The notes beneath the pieces were generated by a model, which was not told the DNA's origin, searched no databases, and worked only from the letters and a program-made list of their open reading frames with translations. From Actinomadura citrea (GTDB lineage: Bacteria; Actinomycetota; Actinomycetes; Streptosporangiales; Streptosporangiaceae): 64,000 bases of DNA. The position numbers and the translations under genes are program-made. The stretch lies in NCBI RefSeq assembly GCF_013409045.1, contig NZ_JACCBT010000001.1, positions 2,666,001 through 2,730,000 on the forward strand, in the 5' to 3' direction. Position 1 is the stretch's first letter; each line of letters starts with the position of its first letter. This document shows, piece after piece, positions 35,935 through 44,328 of this stretch.

Positions 35935-36510
35935 CTACGCCGAAGCGCGCCGCCGCGCCCGGTAGGCGCGGGTCTTGGCGCGGTTGCCGCAGCTCTGCAT
36001 CGAGCACCAGGTGCGCGAGCGGTTCTTGGAGGTGTCGAGGAACGCCCAGCGGCAGTTGTCGATCTGGCAGGTCTTCAGGCGCGGCCAGGTCCCGGCGGCG
36101 ACCGAGTCCATGACCGCGGCGGCGAGCCGGGCCAGGCCGCCGGCGGCGGCGCCGGGCGGGTCGAGCGGGACGAGCGCGGGACGCGGACCGGCCAGAGTGA
36201 CGCGCAGCGGCAGGGCCGCCAGCACGTCCTCCAGATCGTCTGGAAGGTCGGCCTCGTGCGGCCCGTGGTGGGCCTCCATGGCCTCGCGGAGCCCTTCGCG
36301 CAGCGCGACGGCGGTGCGGACGTCGGCGTCGTCGGAACCGGCGCCCTCGGGGACGAGCCCGCGTCCGGCCAGCCATCCGGCGAGTCCGGCGGGCGTGGCG
36401 ATCTCGTCGGTGGCGGACTCGACGTCGAGCGTGTTGACGAAGTCCGCCAGCAGCAGCGCCGGGTCGGCCGGAGGCAGCGCGGGGCCCTCGCCCGTCTCGG
36501 TGCCGGCCAT
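35935..36510 (-). CDS. CGNR zinc-finger / ABATE domain protein
   Basis: A 191-residue protein of the DUF1470/ABATE family with a C-terminal treble-clef-like CGNR zinc finger: CQIDNCRWAFLDTSKNRS followed by WCSMQSCGNRAK, four cysteines in two pairs. The N-terminal LLLADFVNTLDVE segment is the family ligand-binding domain. It is probably a stress-related DNA-binding regulator. The ATG at 36510 has AGGAGG six bases upstream, better than the ATG at 36531. It is divergent from the small gene at 36638, so the 127-base gap may hold its operator. Confidence 0.9.
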   Translation of the reverse strand: MAGTETGEGPALPPADPALLLADFVNTLDVESATDEIATPAGLAGWLAGRGLVPEGAGSDDADVRTAVALREGLREAMEAHHGPHEADLPDDLEDVLAALPLRVTLAGPRPALVPLDPPGAAAGGLARLAAAVMDSVAAGTWPRLKTCQIDNCRWAFLDTSKNRSRTWCSMQSCGNRAKTRAYRARRRASA

Positions 36511-36637
36511 CGCGCCCTCCTGCTCGTCCATGGGGAACTCTACCAAGGATCGACACCGGCATAAAGCGTTCACTGGTTGCGCGAGGTGCAACACCGGCAT
36601 TACGGTTTGGGAGGTGTCAACGAACGGGAGGACGACC

Positions 36638-36892
36638 ATGAACGAGCTGCCGTACTTCGGGGCGCTCGCGACGCGCCACGCCTGGGCCGAACGCGAGTAC
36701 GCCCGCCTGCACGCCGACATCGTCGAGGCGAGGCTCGTCGCCCGCGCACGGGCGCAGGAGCGCGCCGCCCAGAAGCGCGCCTGGATCCTCGGCCGGGTCG
36801 GCGGGCTGCACCTGGTGCGGCGCACGCCTCCCGCTCCGTACTGCGCCCGCGCCGCGGCGCACCCGGTCCGGGCGGCGGGAGCCGTGCGATGA
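36638..36892 (+). CDS. Small basic protein, unknown function
   Basis: An 84-residue protein, Ala/Arg-rich and basic, with one predicted long helix (REYARLHADIVEARLVARAR) and two tyrosine/proline-rich ends; no domain recognised. Support for coding: GGGAGG nine to ten bases before the ATG, and the ATGA overlap of its stop with the VOC gene. It is divergent from the CGNR gene. Function unknown. Confidence 0.6.
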   Translation: MNELPYFGALATRHAWAEREYARLHADIVEARLVARARAQERAAQKRAWILGRVGGLHLVRRTPPAPYCARAAAHPVRAAGAVR

Positions 36893-37242
36893 ACCCGAAG
36901 GTGGGCAACCTCGTCATCGACTGCGCCGACCTGGGCACCATGGCGGCCTTCTGGGGCGGCCTCCTCGGCATGAAGACGACGGCGCAGAGCGACGACTGGC
37001 TCGACCTGGAGCCGCTCGGGGCGGGCGGGCCGCTCCTGTCGTTCCAGCGCGTCCCCGAGGGCAGGAAGGTCAAGAACCGGCTGCACCTGGACCTGGACGT
37101 CCCGGACATCCGCGTCGCCGGCGAGCGGGCGGCGAGCCTCGGCGCCACCCCTGCCGGCGGGCCCGCGGGGAAGCCGGCGCACCAGTTCCAGGTCTGGCGC
37201 GACCCCGAGGGCAACGAGTTCTGCCTCTGCACCGCCTCATGA
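36889..37242 (+). CDS. VOC superfamily protein (glyoxalase-like)
   Basis: A 117-residue vicinal-oxygen-chelate fold: VGNLVIDCADLGTMAAFWGG opens the first beta-alpha-beta module and HLDLDVPDIRVAGERAASLG the second, ending WRDPEGNEFCLCTA with the metal-ligand Glu. The family includes glyoxalases, dioxygenases and antibiotic-binding proteins; the function here is unknown. Coupled (ATGA) to the small basic gene upstream. The converging MocR gene ends six bases away. Confidence 0.85.
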   Translation: MNPKVGNLVIDCADLGTMAAFWGGLLGMKTTAQSDDWLDLEPLGAGGPLLSFQRVPEGRKVKNRLHLDLDVPDIRVAGERAASLGATPAGGPAGKPAHQFQVWRDPEGNEFCLCTAS

Positions 37243-37247
37243 CCGCC

Positions 37248-38639
37248 TCATGACCGCAGGACGGCGGCGAGGCGGCGCACGCCCTCGGCCAGCTCCGCCT
37301 CCGACGCCGCCGTCCCGTAGCTGATCCGCAGGTGGGGGGCGGGGGCCTCGGCGGGGAAGAACGGGCGCCCCGCGCTGACCAGGACGCCGGCGCGCAGCGC
37401 GGCCTCGGCCAGCGCGGTGTCGTCCACGCCGTCCGGCAGCCGGGCCCACAGGTGCAGACCGCCCGCCGGGCGGTTCACCCGCAGCTCCGGCAGGTCGCGG
37501 GCGAACGCGGTGAGCAGCGCGTCCCGGCGTGAGCGCAGGGCGGTCCGGACGGCCCGCAGGTGGCGCGGCCACACCGGCGAGCTGACCAGTTCCAGCAGCG
37601 TCTCCTGCAGCGGCCTCGCGGGGAAGAACTCCTCGACGAGCTGCGTCGCGCGGATCCGCTCGGCGACCGGCCCCCGGGCGACCACCGCGGCCACCCGGAG
37701 GCTGGGCGCGGTCGCCTTGGTGAGGGACGCGACGTGCACGACCCGGCCGTCGGCGTCCTGCGCGATCAGCGGCGGCGGGGGCGCGTCGATGCCGAGGTGC
37801 CGCGCGAAGTCGTCCTCCACCACGAACGCGCCCGCCGCGCGCGCCACGTCCAGCACCCGCTCGCGCCGCTCGGCCCCCAGCACCGTGCCGGTCGGGTTGT
37901 GGAAGGCGGGCTGGGTGTAGAACACGCGCGCCCCGCTGATCGCGAACGCCTCGGCGAGCAGGTCGGGACGGACGCCGCCCGCGTCCACCGGGACGGGCAC
38001 CGGATGCAGCCCGCTCGCCCGCGCCACCGCCAGGACGCCCAGGTACGTCGGCGACTCGACCAGTATCGGGGCGCCCGGCGGGAGCAGTGCCCGCAGCACG
38101 GTCGTCAGCGACTGCTGGCCGCCGCTCGTGATCAGCACGTCGGCGGGGGCGACGGCGCCGCCGACCGTGCGGGCGAACCAGGCGCGCAGCTCCGGCGCGC
38201 CGCCGAGCCGCGGCATCTCCCACGCGTCCGGGCGCCGGGCCGCCCGCGCCGCCGCCGTCGCGAGCGCCCGCACCGGCTGGAGCGTCGGGTGCAGGTAGCC
38301 GCCGCTGAGCGCGACCACGCCGTCCGGCGCCGGGGTGAGGAGCCACGACACCCCGGACGGGTCCACGGACCGGTCGCCGAGCGTCACCGCCTGCCAGCCG
38401 AAGTCGGCCGGTTCCGCGGCGGCCTCGGCCCGCGGCGCGGCGAACGCCCCGCTGCCCGGCCGCGTCACCACCAGGCCCTCGGCGGCCAGCAGCCCGAGCG
38501 CCCGCGACACCGTGACCGGGCTGACCCGGTGCCGCTCGACCAGCGCACGGCTCGACGGCAGGCGCTCGCCGGGGCTCATCCGGCGGACCTCCGCGCGCAG
38601 CCGGCCGGCCAGCGCCGCCACACTGCTATCGTCTTTCAT
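37248..38639 (-). CDS. MocR-type regulator: GntR DNA-binding domain fused to PLP aminotransferase domain
   Basis: A 463-residue fusion. Residues about 5-68 form the GntR winged helix (GERLPSSRALVERHRVSPVT, EGLVVTRPGSGAF); the remainder is a class I aminotransferase fold with GGQQSLTTVLRALLPPG, the PLP Asp in VVEDDFARH and the Schiff-base Lys308 in ASLTKATAP. MocR proteins activate or repress an adjacent divergent gene, often with PLP or an amine as signal; the EamA transporter gene starts in the same CATG, so it is the obvious target. The longer upstream frame is rejected. Confidence 0.92.
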   Translation of the reverse strand: MKDDSSVAALAGRLRAEVRRMSPGERLPSSRALVERHRVSPVTVSRALGLLAAEGLVVTRPGSGAFAAPRAEAAAEPADFGWQAVTLGDRSVDPSGVSWLLTPAPDGVVALSGGYLHPTLQPVRALATAAARAARRPDAWEMPRLGGAPELRAWFARTVGGAVAPADVLITSGGQQSLTTVLRALLPPGAPILVESPTYLGVLAVARASGLHPVPVPVDAGGVRPDLLAEAFAISGARVFYTQPAFHNPTGTVLGAERRERVLDVARAAGAFVVEDDFARHLGIDAPPPPLIAQDADGRVVHVASLTKATAPSLRVAAVVARGPVAERIRATQLVEEFFPARPLQETLLELVSSPVWPRHLRAVRTALRSRRDALLTAFARDLPELRVNRPAGGLHLWARLPDGVDDTALAEAALRAGVLVSAGRPFFPAEAPAPHLRISYGTAASEAELAEGVRRLAAVLRS

Positions 38640-38655
38640 GAGGAACAAAGATAGC
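38625..38655. promoter_or_regulatory. Inverted repeat spanning the overlapping divergent starts of mocR and eamA
   Basis: GCTATC (38625-38630) and GATAGC (38650-38655) are exact inverted arms centred two bases from the CATG (38637-38640) that provides both start codons. TATCGT (38627-38632, plus) and TATCTT (minus, 38654-38649) lie five and nine bases from the two ATGs, so both mRNAs may be leaderless or nearly so, and a single bound protein could block both. Confidence 0.55.
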
Positions 38656-39627
38656 GCTACTGTCTCCTTGCGGGTAGCGGCCGGCACCCGCGGGGCGGGC
38701 CTGGGGCTCGCGGCGCTCGGCGTCCTGACCTTCTCCCTCACCATTCCGACGACGGTCTTCGGGCTCGAAGGGCTCGACCCGTACATGATCGGCATCGGCC
38801 GCTCCGCCGCCGCGAGCGTCCTCGCCGCCGTCGCACTGCTATCGGTCCGGGCGCGCCCGCCGCGCCGCGGGCAGTGGGCGAGCCTCGCGGTCGTCGTCGC
38901 CGGAGTGGTCTTCGGCTTCCCGCTGTTCTCCACGCTCGCGCTCGACCACGGCGCCTCCTCCGGCCACTCGGCGGTGGTCGTCGGGCTGCTGCCCGCAGCC
39001 ACCGCCGTGCTCGGGGTCCTGCGCGCGGGGGAGCGGCCCTCCCGCGCCTTCTGGCTCGCGAGCGCGGCCGGAGCGGCCTGCGTCACCGCCTTCGCCCTGG
39101 TCCGCGGGGCGGGCCGCGTCACGCCCGCCGATCTGCTGCTGTTCACCGCCCTTCTGACCTGCGCGGCCGGCTACGCCGAGGGCGCGCGCCTGGCCCGCGA
39201 CATGCCGGGCTGGCGGGTCATCTCCTGGGCGCTCGTCCTGGCGGCCCCCGTCACCGTCCCGGTCACCGGGTGGCTGCTCGCCACGACCCACCCCGCCTGG
39301 ACGGCCCACACCGTCCTCGGCTTCGGCTACGTGTCCGTCTTCTCCGCCTACCTCGGCTTCTTCGCCTGGTACGAGGGACTGGCGCGGGCCGGGATCGCCC
39401 GCGCCAGCCAGATCCAACTCACCCAGCCCATGCTCACCCTGTTCTGGTCGGGCGTCCTCCTCGGCGAACGGATCGACGCCACGACCGCGCTGGCGGCCGT
39501 GGCCGTGCTGGTCTGCGTGGCCCTCACCCAGCGCGCCCGCATCCGGCGCGCCCTGCCCGACGTCGCGCAGGCCCGTGCGGCCGAAATGCCCGCCGGGCGT
39601 GCGCGGCGCGGCGAGGTCAGTCCTTGA
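38638..39627 (+). CDS. EamA/DMT-family transporter
   Basis: A 329-residue protein with about ten membrane helices and duplicated EamA repeats (first from about residue 20, second from GRVTPADLLLFTALLTCAAG); the typical C-terminal helix GVLLGERIDATTALAAVAVL is present. Members export amino acids or metabolites. The ATG at 38638 is inside the CATG shared with the divergent MocR gene; the longer reading frame to 38335 lies entirely inside mocR and is rejected. Its 3' end overlaps the small gene at 39617 by 11 bases. Confidence 0.9.
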   Translation: MRNKDSATVSLRVAAGTRGAGLGLAALGVLTFSLTIPTTVFGLEGLDPYMIGIGRSAAASVLAAVALLSVRARPPRRGQWASLAVVVAGVVFGFPLFSTLALDHGASSGHSAVVVGLLPAATAVLGVLRAGERPSRAFWLASAAGAACVTAFALVRGAGRVTPADLLLFTALLTCAAGYAEGARLARDMPGWRVISWALVLAAPVTVPVTGWLLATTHPAWTAHTVLGFGYVSVFSAYLGFFAWYEGLARAGIARASQIQLTQPMLTLFWSGVLLGERIDATTALAAVAVLVCVALTQRARIRRALPDVAQARAAEMPAGRARRGEVSP

Positions 39628-39793
39628 CGATCTGGGCCAGGAGCGTGATGACCGCCACGCCCACCCCGATCGGGATCGCCAGATCCGGGGCGGCGGCGGC
39701 GAGGGCGGCTGCGCCGATCGCCACCAGGATGATCACTAGGGCCCGCGTGCTGATCAGGGGGCGGGGCTCACCCTGTCTAGGTGGGACTCGCAT
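39617..39793 (-). CDS. Small two-helix membrane protein, unknown function
   Basis: A 58-residue protein with two hydrophobic segments (ALVIILVAIGAAALAAAA and IPIGVGVAVITLLAQI) and a charged N-terminus. GGAGGT lies about nine bases before the ATG at 39793; the frame upstream to 39931 has no matching membrane character. Small hydrophobic proteins of this sort are common beside transporters but the function is unknown. Convergent overlap with the EamA gene. Confidence 0.5.
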   Translation of the reverse strand: MRVPPRQGEPRPLISTRALVIILVAIGAAALAAAAPDLAIPIGVGVAVITLLAQIVKD

Positions 39794-40032
39794 GCCGGTT
39801 GACCTCCATCCGTGTGGACGGTAAGGACCGGGCGGCTCCCCCATCGAGACCAACGGGTCGACACCACGAGCCGCCTCGTGGATACAAGGTTCCCCTCTTG
39901 TCAACCGCTGCCGCGCGCGGCGCGCGAACACGTCCCAACCATGATCGTTTTATGGCCGGATCGTGGGACGCGGCTGGGGCGCCGCTGGTGCGGCCCGCGC
40001 TTGGCGCCCGGATCTTCCGACATGATTGCGTG

Positions 40033-41067
40033 ATGCGCGTTATGGGGCGGGCCGGTCGAATTCTGGGGTGGGCGACGGCCTACGTGCTCGGCCTCGCCTC
40101 GCTGGTGTTCGCCGGGGTCTGGGTGTGGTGGCAGCCCGAACCCCGGGCGCGCGGCACCGAGGCCAACGCACTCTGGGCGCGGCACCAGTGGGTGGGGGAG
40201 CCCCACAGCGACGCCGAGTACAGGGCGCTCGGAGAGCTGCTGAAAGAGAACCGCATCACCGACGTCTTCTTCCACGCGGGGCCGTTCGAGGCGGACGGCA
40301 CCGTGCCCGAGGCCAAGTACCGCTACGCGCGGCAGCTTCTCGCCGCCGTGCACCGGTACGCGCCGGGCGTTCGCGCGCAGGCCTACCTGGGGCAGATCCG
40401 GGTGGTGGACGGCCAGGGCGTCATCGACCTTGACGACCCGGCCGTGCGGGCGCGGGTGCTCGGGACGGACGCGGCCTTCCTCGACCTGGGGTTCGACGGC
40501 ATCCACTACGACTTCGAGCCGATCTACCCCGATGACCGCGCCTTCCTCGCGCTCATGGACGCCACCCGCGAGCTGACGCGGTCGAAGGGGAGGCTGCTGT
40601 CGGTGGCGCTGGAGCAGCAGACCCTCCTGGACGGGGCCCAGCCGATCTACAAAACGCTCCTGCCGCGCACGGGGAAGTTCCACTATCCGCCGCGCCCCAC
40701 CCGGGATTTCCTGCGCGCCGTCGCCGACCGTGCCGACCAGGTCGCGATCATGACCTACGACGTGTCGCTGCCCACACGCTCCCTCGCCGGGTGGCACTTC
40801 GCCCGGCACACCCGCACGACGCTGGAGCTCATCGGCGACCGCACGACGGTCTTCATGGGCGTCCCCACGTACCGGCCCCTCATGGAGTGGGCGGAGGACC
40901 TGCCCGTCGCCCTGCGCGGCGTCCGGCGCGGGGTCGATGATCTCGAACGGCCGCCCAGGCGGCCCTACGGCGTCGGCGTGTACGCGGACTGGACGACCAG
41001 TCCGGCCGAATGGTCACGTTACCGCGCCACCTGGCTACCCCAAGCGACAGGAAGTTTTGGCGGCTGA
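40033..41067 (+). CDS. Membrane-anchored GH18-like TIM-barrel protein
   Basis: A 344-residue protein with an N-terminal membrane anchor (ATAYVLGLASLVFAGVWVWW) and a probable extracellular barrel. The sequence FDGIHYDFEPI fits the DGxxxDxE signature of family 18 glycoside hydrolases (Asp-Gly ... Asp-Phe-Glu), and QVAIMTYDVSLP resembles the family MxYD motif. It could be a chitinase or peptidoglycan glucosidase-like enzyme, or an inactive binder. Start chosen at ATG 40033; GTG 40030 and ATG 40042 are alternatives and no strong ribosome site is visible. Confidence 0.65.
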   Translation: MRVMGRAGRILGWATAYVLGLASLVFAGVWVWWQPEPRARGTEANALWARHQWVGEPHSDAEYRALGELLKENRITDVFFHAGPFEADGTVPEAKYRYARQLLAAVHRYAPGVRAQAYLGQIRVVDGQGVIDLDDPAVRARVLGTDAAFLDLGFDGIHYDFEPIYPDDRAFLALMDATRELTRSKGRLLSVALEQQTLLDGAQPIYKTLLPRTGKFHYPPRPTRDFLRAVADRADQVAIMTYDVSLPTRSLAGWHFARHTRTTLELIGDRTTVFMGVPTYRPLMEWAEDLPVALRGVRRGVDDLERPPRRPYGVGVYADWTTSPAEWSRYRATWLPQATGSFGG

Positions 41068-41206
41068 GAAACCCACGCCGCGACGTTCCGAAACTCACGT
41101 TTGCCCAGGTAAAAAGGGGTGGATACCCGCACAATCCCGGGGGTAGTGGAGGGTGCGGAAGGTCAAGCCTCGACAGGCGGATGGCAAAGGGAAGTGGGGA
41201 CGGCCG

Positions 41207-41428
41207 ATGGACACTCAGCAGTCCGCGCGGCACGACGCCGACCGTATCGGCGAACTGGCGGCCGAGTTCGCCGGGTGGCGGATCGGCCGGGGCGGGTCCG
41301 GGCAATGGTGGGCCGTCCGGGGGAACGACCTCGTGCGCACGCGCGACGTCGAGGAGCTCCGCGTCCGCCTGCATGAGATGACCGCGGGGTCACGTTATCC
41401 AACCGAGTCCGGGACGTGGCCGGACTGA
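41207..41428 (+). CDS. Small conserved-looking actinomycete protein, unknown function
   Basis: A 73-residue protein: an N-terminal helix (HDADRIGELAAEFAGWRI), then WWAVRGNDLVRTRDVEELRV that resembles small actinomycete proteins with a conserved Trp pair often found as duplicated families. GGGGA is eight bases upstream of the ATG. A hairpin at 41472 follows. No function is known. Confidence 0.55.
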   Translation: MDTQQSARHDADRIGELAAEFAGWRIGRGGSGQWWAVRGNDLVRTRDVEELRVRLHEMTAGSRYPTESGTWPD

Positions 41429-41471
41429 CCCCGTAACGCGGCATTTGCGTGCCACGATGTCGGTTGTGGGA

Positions 41472-41520
41472 GCCGCCGCCACGCGTACCCCCGAGCGTGT
41501 GGCGGCGGCTTCCTCCCCGA
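41472..41520 (+). terminator. Terminator upstream of dapA
   Basis: GCCGCCGCCAC (41472-41482) and GTGGCGGCGGC (41499-41509) form an exact 11-bp stem, followed by the T-rich stretch TTCCTCCCCGATTT. It probably ends the small-gene transcript. Confidence 0.7.
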
Positions 41521-41565
41521 TTTCTCCCGTTCCGCTTCGACCTGCGGGTCCAAGTGGAAGGGCCG

Positions 41566-41584
41566 GAACGGTACCGTTCGTTGC
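41566..41584 (+). promoter_or_regulatory. dapA leaderless promoter overlapping a 14-bp palindrome
   Basis: GAACGGTACCGTTC (41566-41579) is an exact palindrome; its right half contains TACCGT (41572-41577), seven bases before the dapA ATG at 41585, and there is no ribosome binding site. A repressor bound here would cover the -10 box. Confidence 0.5.
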
Positions 41585-42523
41585 ATGGCACCCAGCACAT
41601 CCACTGACGCTCCGTTCGGACGGATGCTGACCGCCATGGTCACCCCGTTCCTGCCGGACGGCGGCGTCGACTACGACGGCGCCGCGCGCCTCGCGACCCA
41701 CCTGGTCGACGACCGGCGCCACGACGGCCTCGTCGTCAACGGGACGACGGGCGAGTCGCCCACGACGAGCGACGAAGAGAAGAGCACGCTCCTGCGCGCG
41801 GTCATCGAGGCGGTCGGCGACCGCGCCGTGATCGTCGCCGGTGCCGGGACCAACCACACCGAGCACAGCCTGAAACTCGCGCGGCAGGCCGAGGCCGCGG
41901 GCGCGCACGGCCTGCTCGTGGTCACGCCGTACTACAACAAGCCCCCGCAGGAGGGCCTCGTCCGCCACTTCACGGCGGTGGCCGACGCGACGGCGCTGCC
42001 CACCATGCTGTACGACATCCCGGGCCGCGCCGGGGTGCCGATCCAGAACGACACGCTCGTGCAGCTCGCCGAGCACCCGCGGATCGTCGCCGTCAAGGAC
42101 GCCAAGGGCGACCTGTTCGGCGCGTCCAGGGTGATGGCCGAGACCGACCTCGTCTGGTACTCCGGCGACGACAACCTCAACCTGCCGTGGCTGTCGGTCG
42201 GGGCGGCGGGGTTCGTCAGCGTGGTCGGCCATGTGGTCGGCGTCGAGCTCCATGAGATGATCGACGCATACCGCGCCGGCGAGCACGGGCGGGCGCTGGA
42301 GATCCACCGGCGGCTGCTTCCCGTGGTCGCCGCCATCATGACCCGTACGCAGGGCGCCATCGCCGTCAAGGCAGCGCTGAACCTGCTCGGCCTCCCCGGA
42401 GGCGGCCCGCTTCGCGCGCCGCTGGTGGAGGCCCCGCCGGAGTTCGCGGCGCACCTGCGCGAAGACCTCACGATAGGGGGAGTCAAAGTGCCGGAGGTCG
42501 TCATCCCGGAGGTCGCCCGGTGA
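41585..42523 (+). CDS. dapA: 4-hydroxy-tetrahydrodipicolinate synthase
   Basis: A 312-residue DapA, the aldolase condensing pyruvate with aspartate semialdehyde in lysine/DAP synthesis. The GTTGES motif (residues 53-58), YYNKP, Tyr143 in YDIPGR and the Schiff-base Lys171 in VAVKDAKGD are all present. No ribosome binding site; a TANNNT box seven bases upstream suggests a leaderless mRNA. The stop overlaps the GTG of rnj (GTGA), the standard dapA-rnj pairing of actinomycetes. Confidence 0.97.
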   Translation: MAPSTSTDAPFGRMLTAMVTPFLPDGGVDYDGAARLATHLVDDRRHDGLVVNGTTGESPTTSDEEKSTLLRAVIEAVGDRAVIVAGAGTNHTEHSLKLARQAEAAGAHGLLVVTPYYNKPPQEGLVRHFTAVADATALPTMLYDIPGRAGVPIQNDTLVQLAEHPRIVAVKDAKGDLFGASRVMAETDLVWYSGDDNLNLPWLSVGAAGFVSVVGHVVGVELHEMIDAYRAGEHGRALEIHRRLLPVVAAIMTRTQGAIAVKAALNLLGLPGGGPLRAPLVEAPPEFAAHLREDLTIGGVKVPEVVIPEVAR

Positions 42524-44205
42524 GCCATCCTCACCCGGAGCTCTCGGAACCGCCCGCGCCGCCCAAGGGGGGGCTGCGGATCGTCGCGCTCGGCGGGCTG
42601 GGGGAGATCGGCCGCAACATGACGGTGTTCGAGTACGGCGGTCGCCTGCTCATCGTCGACTGCGGCGTGCTCTTCCCCGAGACCGAGCAGCCCGGCATCG
42701 ATCTGATACTGCCCGACTTCGAGTACATCAGGGACCGGCTGGACGACATCGAGGCCGTCATCCTCACGCACGGCCACGAGGACCACATCGGCGCCGTCCC
42801 GTACCTGCTGCGCGAGCGCCGCGACATCCCGCTGGTCGGCTCGCGGCTGTCGCTGGCGCTGCTGGAGGCCAAGCTCACCGAGCACCGCATCAAACCGGTG
42901 ACCAACGTGGTCGCGGAGGGGGAGCGCCGCGCGTTCGGGCCGTTCGACTGCGAGTTCCTCGCCGTCAACCACTCGATCCCGGACGCGCTCGCCGTCGCCG
43001 TCCGCACGCCCGCCGGGCTCGTCCTGCACACCGGCGACTTCAAGATGGACCAGCTCCCGCTGGACGGCCGGCTCACCGACCTCCCGGGGTTCGCCCGGCT
43101 CGGCGCCGAGGGCATCGACCTGCTGATGTCGGACTCGACGAACGCCGAGGTGCCGGGCTTCGTCACCAGCGAGCGCAACATCGGGCCGGTCGTGGACGAG
43201 GTGTTCCGCACGGCGCAGGGGCGGCTCATCGTCGCCTGCTTCGCCTCGCACATCCACCGCGTCCAGCAGGTCCTGGACGCCGCCGTCGCCAACGGCCGCA
43301 AGGTCTGCTTCGTCGGGCGGTCCATGGTCCGCAACATGGGCGTCGCGCGCGAACTCGGGTACCTGAACGTCCCCGAGGACATCATGGTCGAGCAGAAGGT
43401 GATCGACGACATCCCCGGCGACCGGCTCGTGCTGGTGTGCACCGGTTCGCAGGGCGAGCCGATGTCGGCGCTGTCGCGGATGGCCAACCGCGACCACTCG
43501 ATCCGCATCACCGAGCGCGACACCGTGATGCTGGCGTCCTCGCTGATCCCGGGCAACGAGAACGCGGTCAACCGCGTCATCAACGGCCTCACCCGGTGGG
43601 GCGCCCGCATCGTCCACAAGGGCAACGCGCTCGTGCACGTGTCCGGGCACGCCTCGGCGGGCGAGCTGCTGTACGTGCTCAACATGACCAAGCCGGCGAA
43701 CTTCATGCCCATCCACGGCGAGTGGCGGCACCTGCGCGCGCACGCCAAGCTCGCCGCGCTCACCGGCGTGCCGGAGGACGGCATCGTCATCGCCGAGGAC
43801 GGCGTCGTCGTCGACCTCCTGGACGGCCAGGCCAAGATCGTCGGTGCGGTGCCCGCCGGGTACGTGTACGTGGACGGCCTGTCGGTCGGCGAGGTCACCG
43901 AGACCTCCCTGAAGGACCGGCGCATCCTCGGCGAGGAGGGGTTCGTCTCCATCGTCATCGGCCTGGACTCCACCTCCGGCAAGCTCGTCGCCGGTCCCGA
44001 GGTGCACGCCCGCGGCGCCGGCATCGTCAACGAGGACTTCAACGAGGTCATCTCGCGGATCGAGGACGTGCTGCGGGACGCCGCCGGCGACGGCGTGAAC
44101 GACGTGCACCAGATCAGCCAGCTGATCCGGCGCACCGTCGGCAAGTGGGTCAGCGAGAACTACCGCCGCCGCCCGATGATCATCCCGGTGGTCGTCGAGG
44201 TCTAG
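42520..44205 (+). CDS. rnj: Ribonuclease J
   Basis: A 561-residue metallo-beta-lactamase/beta-CASP nuclease with 5'-3' exonuclease and endonuclease activity on RNA. The metal-binding HGHEDH is at residues 84-89; SDSTNAEVPG, the beta-CASP motifs HIHRVQQVL, CTGSQGEPMSAL and HVSGHASAGEL, and the C-terminal dimer region ending RRRPMIIPVVVEV are intact. GTG start coupled to dapA. A large hairpin follows at 44219. It works with PNPase in mRNA decay. Confidence 0.96.
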   Translation: MSHPHPELSEPPAPPKGGLRIVALGGLGEIGRNMTVFEYGGRLLIVDCGVLFPETEQPGIDLILPDFEYIRDRLDDIEAVILTHGHEDHIGAVPYLLRERRDIPLVGSRLSLALLEAKLTEHRIKPVTNVVAEGERRAFGPFDCEFLAVNHSIPDALAVAVRTPAGLVLHTGDFKMDQLPLDGRLTDLPGFARLGAEGIDLLMSDSTNAEVPGFVTSERNIGPVVDEVFRTAQGRLIVACFASHIHRVQQVLDAAVANGRKVCFVGRSMVRNMGVARELGYLNVPEDIMVEQKVIDDIPGDRLVLVCTGSQGEPMSALSRMANRDHSIRITERDTVMLASSLIPGNENAVNRVINGLTRWGARIVHKGNALVHVSGHASAGELLYVLNMTKPANFMPIHGEWRHLRAHAKLAALTGVPEDGIVIAEDGVVVDLLDGQAKIVGAVPAGYVYVDGLSVGEVTETSLKDRRILGEEGFVSIVIGLDSTSGKLVAGPEVHARGAGIVNEDFNEVISRIEDVLRDAAGDGVNDVHQISQLIRRTVGKWVSENYRRRPMIIPVVVEV

Positions 44206-44218
44206 CGGCTCCGCCGTC

Positions 44219-44271
44219 CGGACGGCCGCGGTCCGGGCCCCTTCGCAGGGGCCCGGGGCTGCGGCCGTCCG
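44219..44271 (+). terminator. rnj terminator, compound hairpin
   Basis: Outer arms 44219-44229 and 44261-44271 are exact 11-bp complements; inner arms CCGGGCCCC/GGGGCCCGG add nine more pairs around a TTCGCA loop. It starts 14 bases after the rnj stop. Confidence 0.8.
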
Positions 44272-44315
44272 ACACGCCAGCCCGCGCCATCCCGGGAACC
44301 GCGAGGGTCCTTGGT

Positions 44316-44328
44316 TACTCTCATAAGC
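44316..44328 (+). promoter_or_regulatory. Candidate leaderless promoter of ftsK
   Basis: TACTCT (44316-44321) lies seven bases before the ATG at 44329 with no Shine-Dalgarno site; no convincing -35. Confidence 0.45.
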
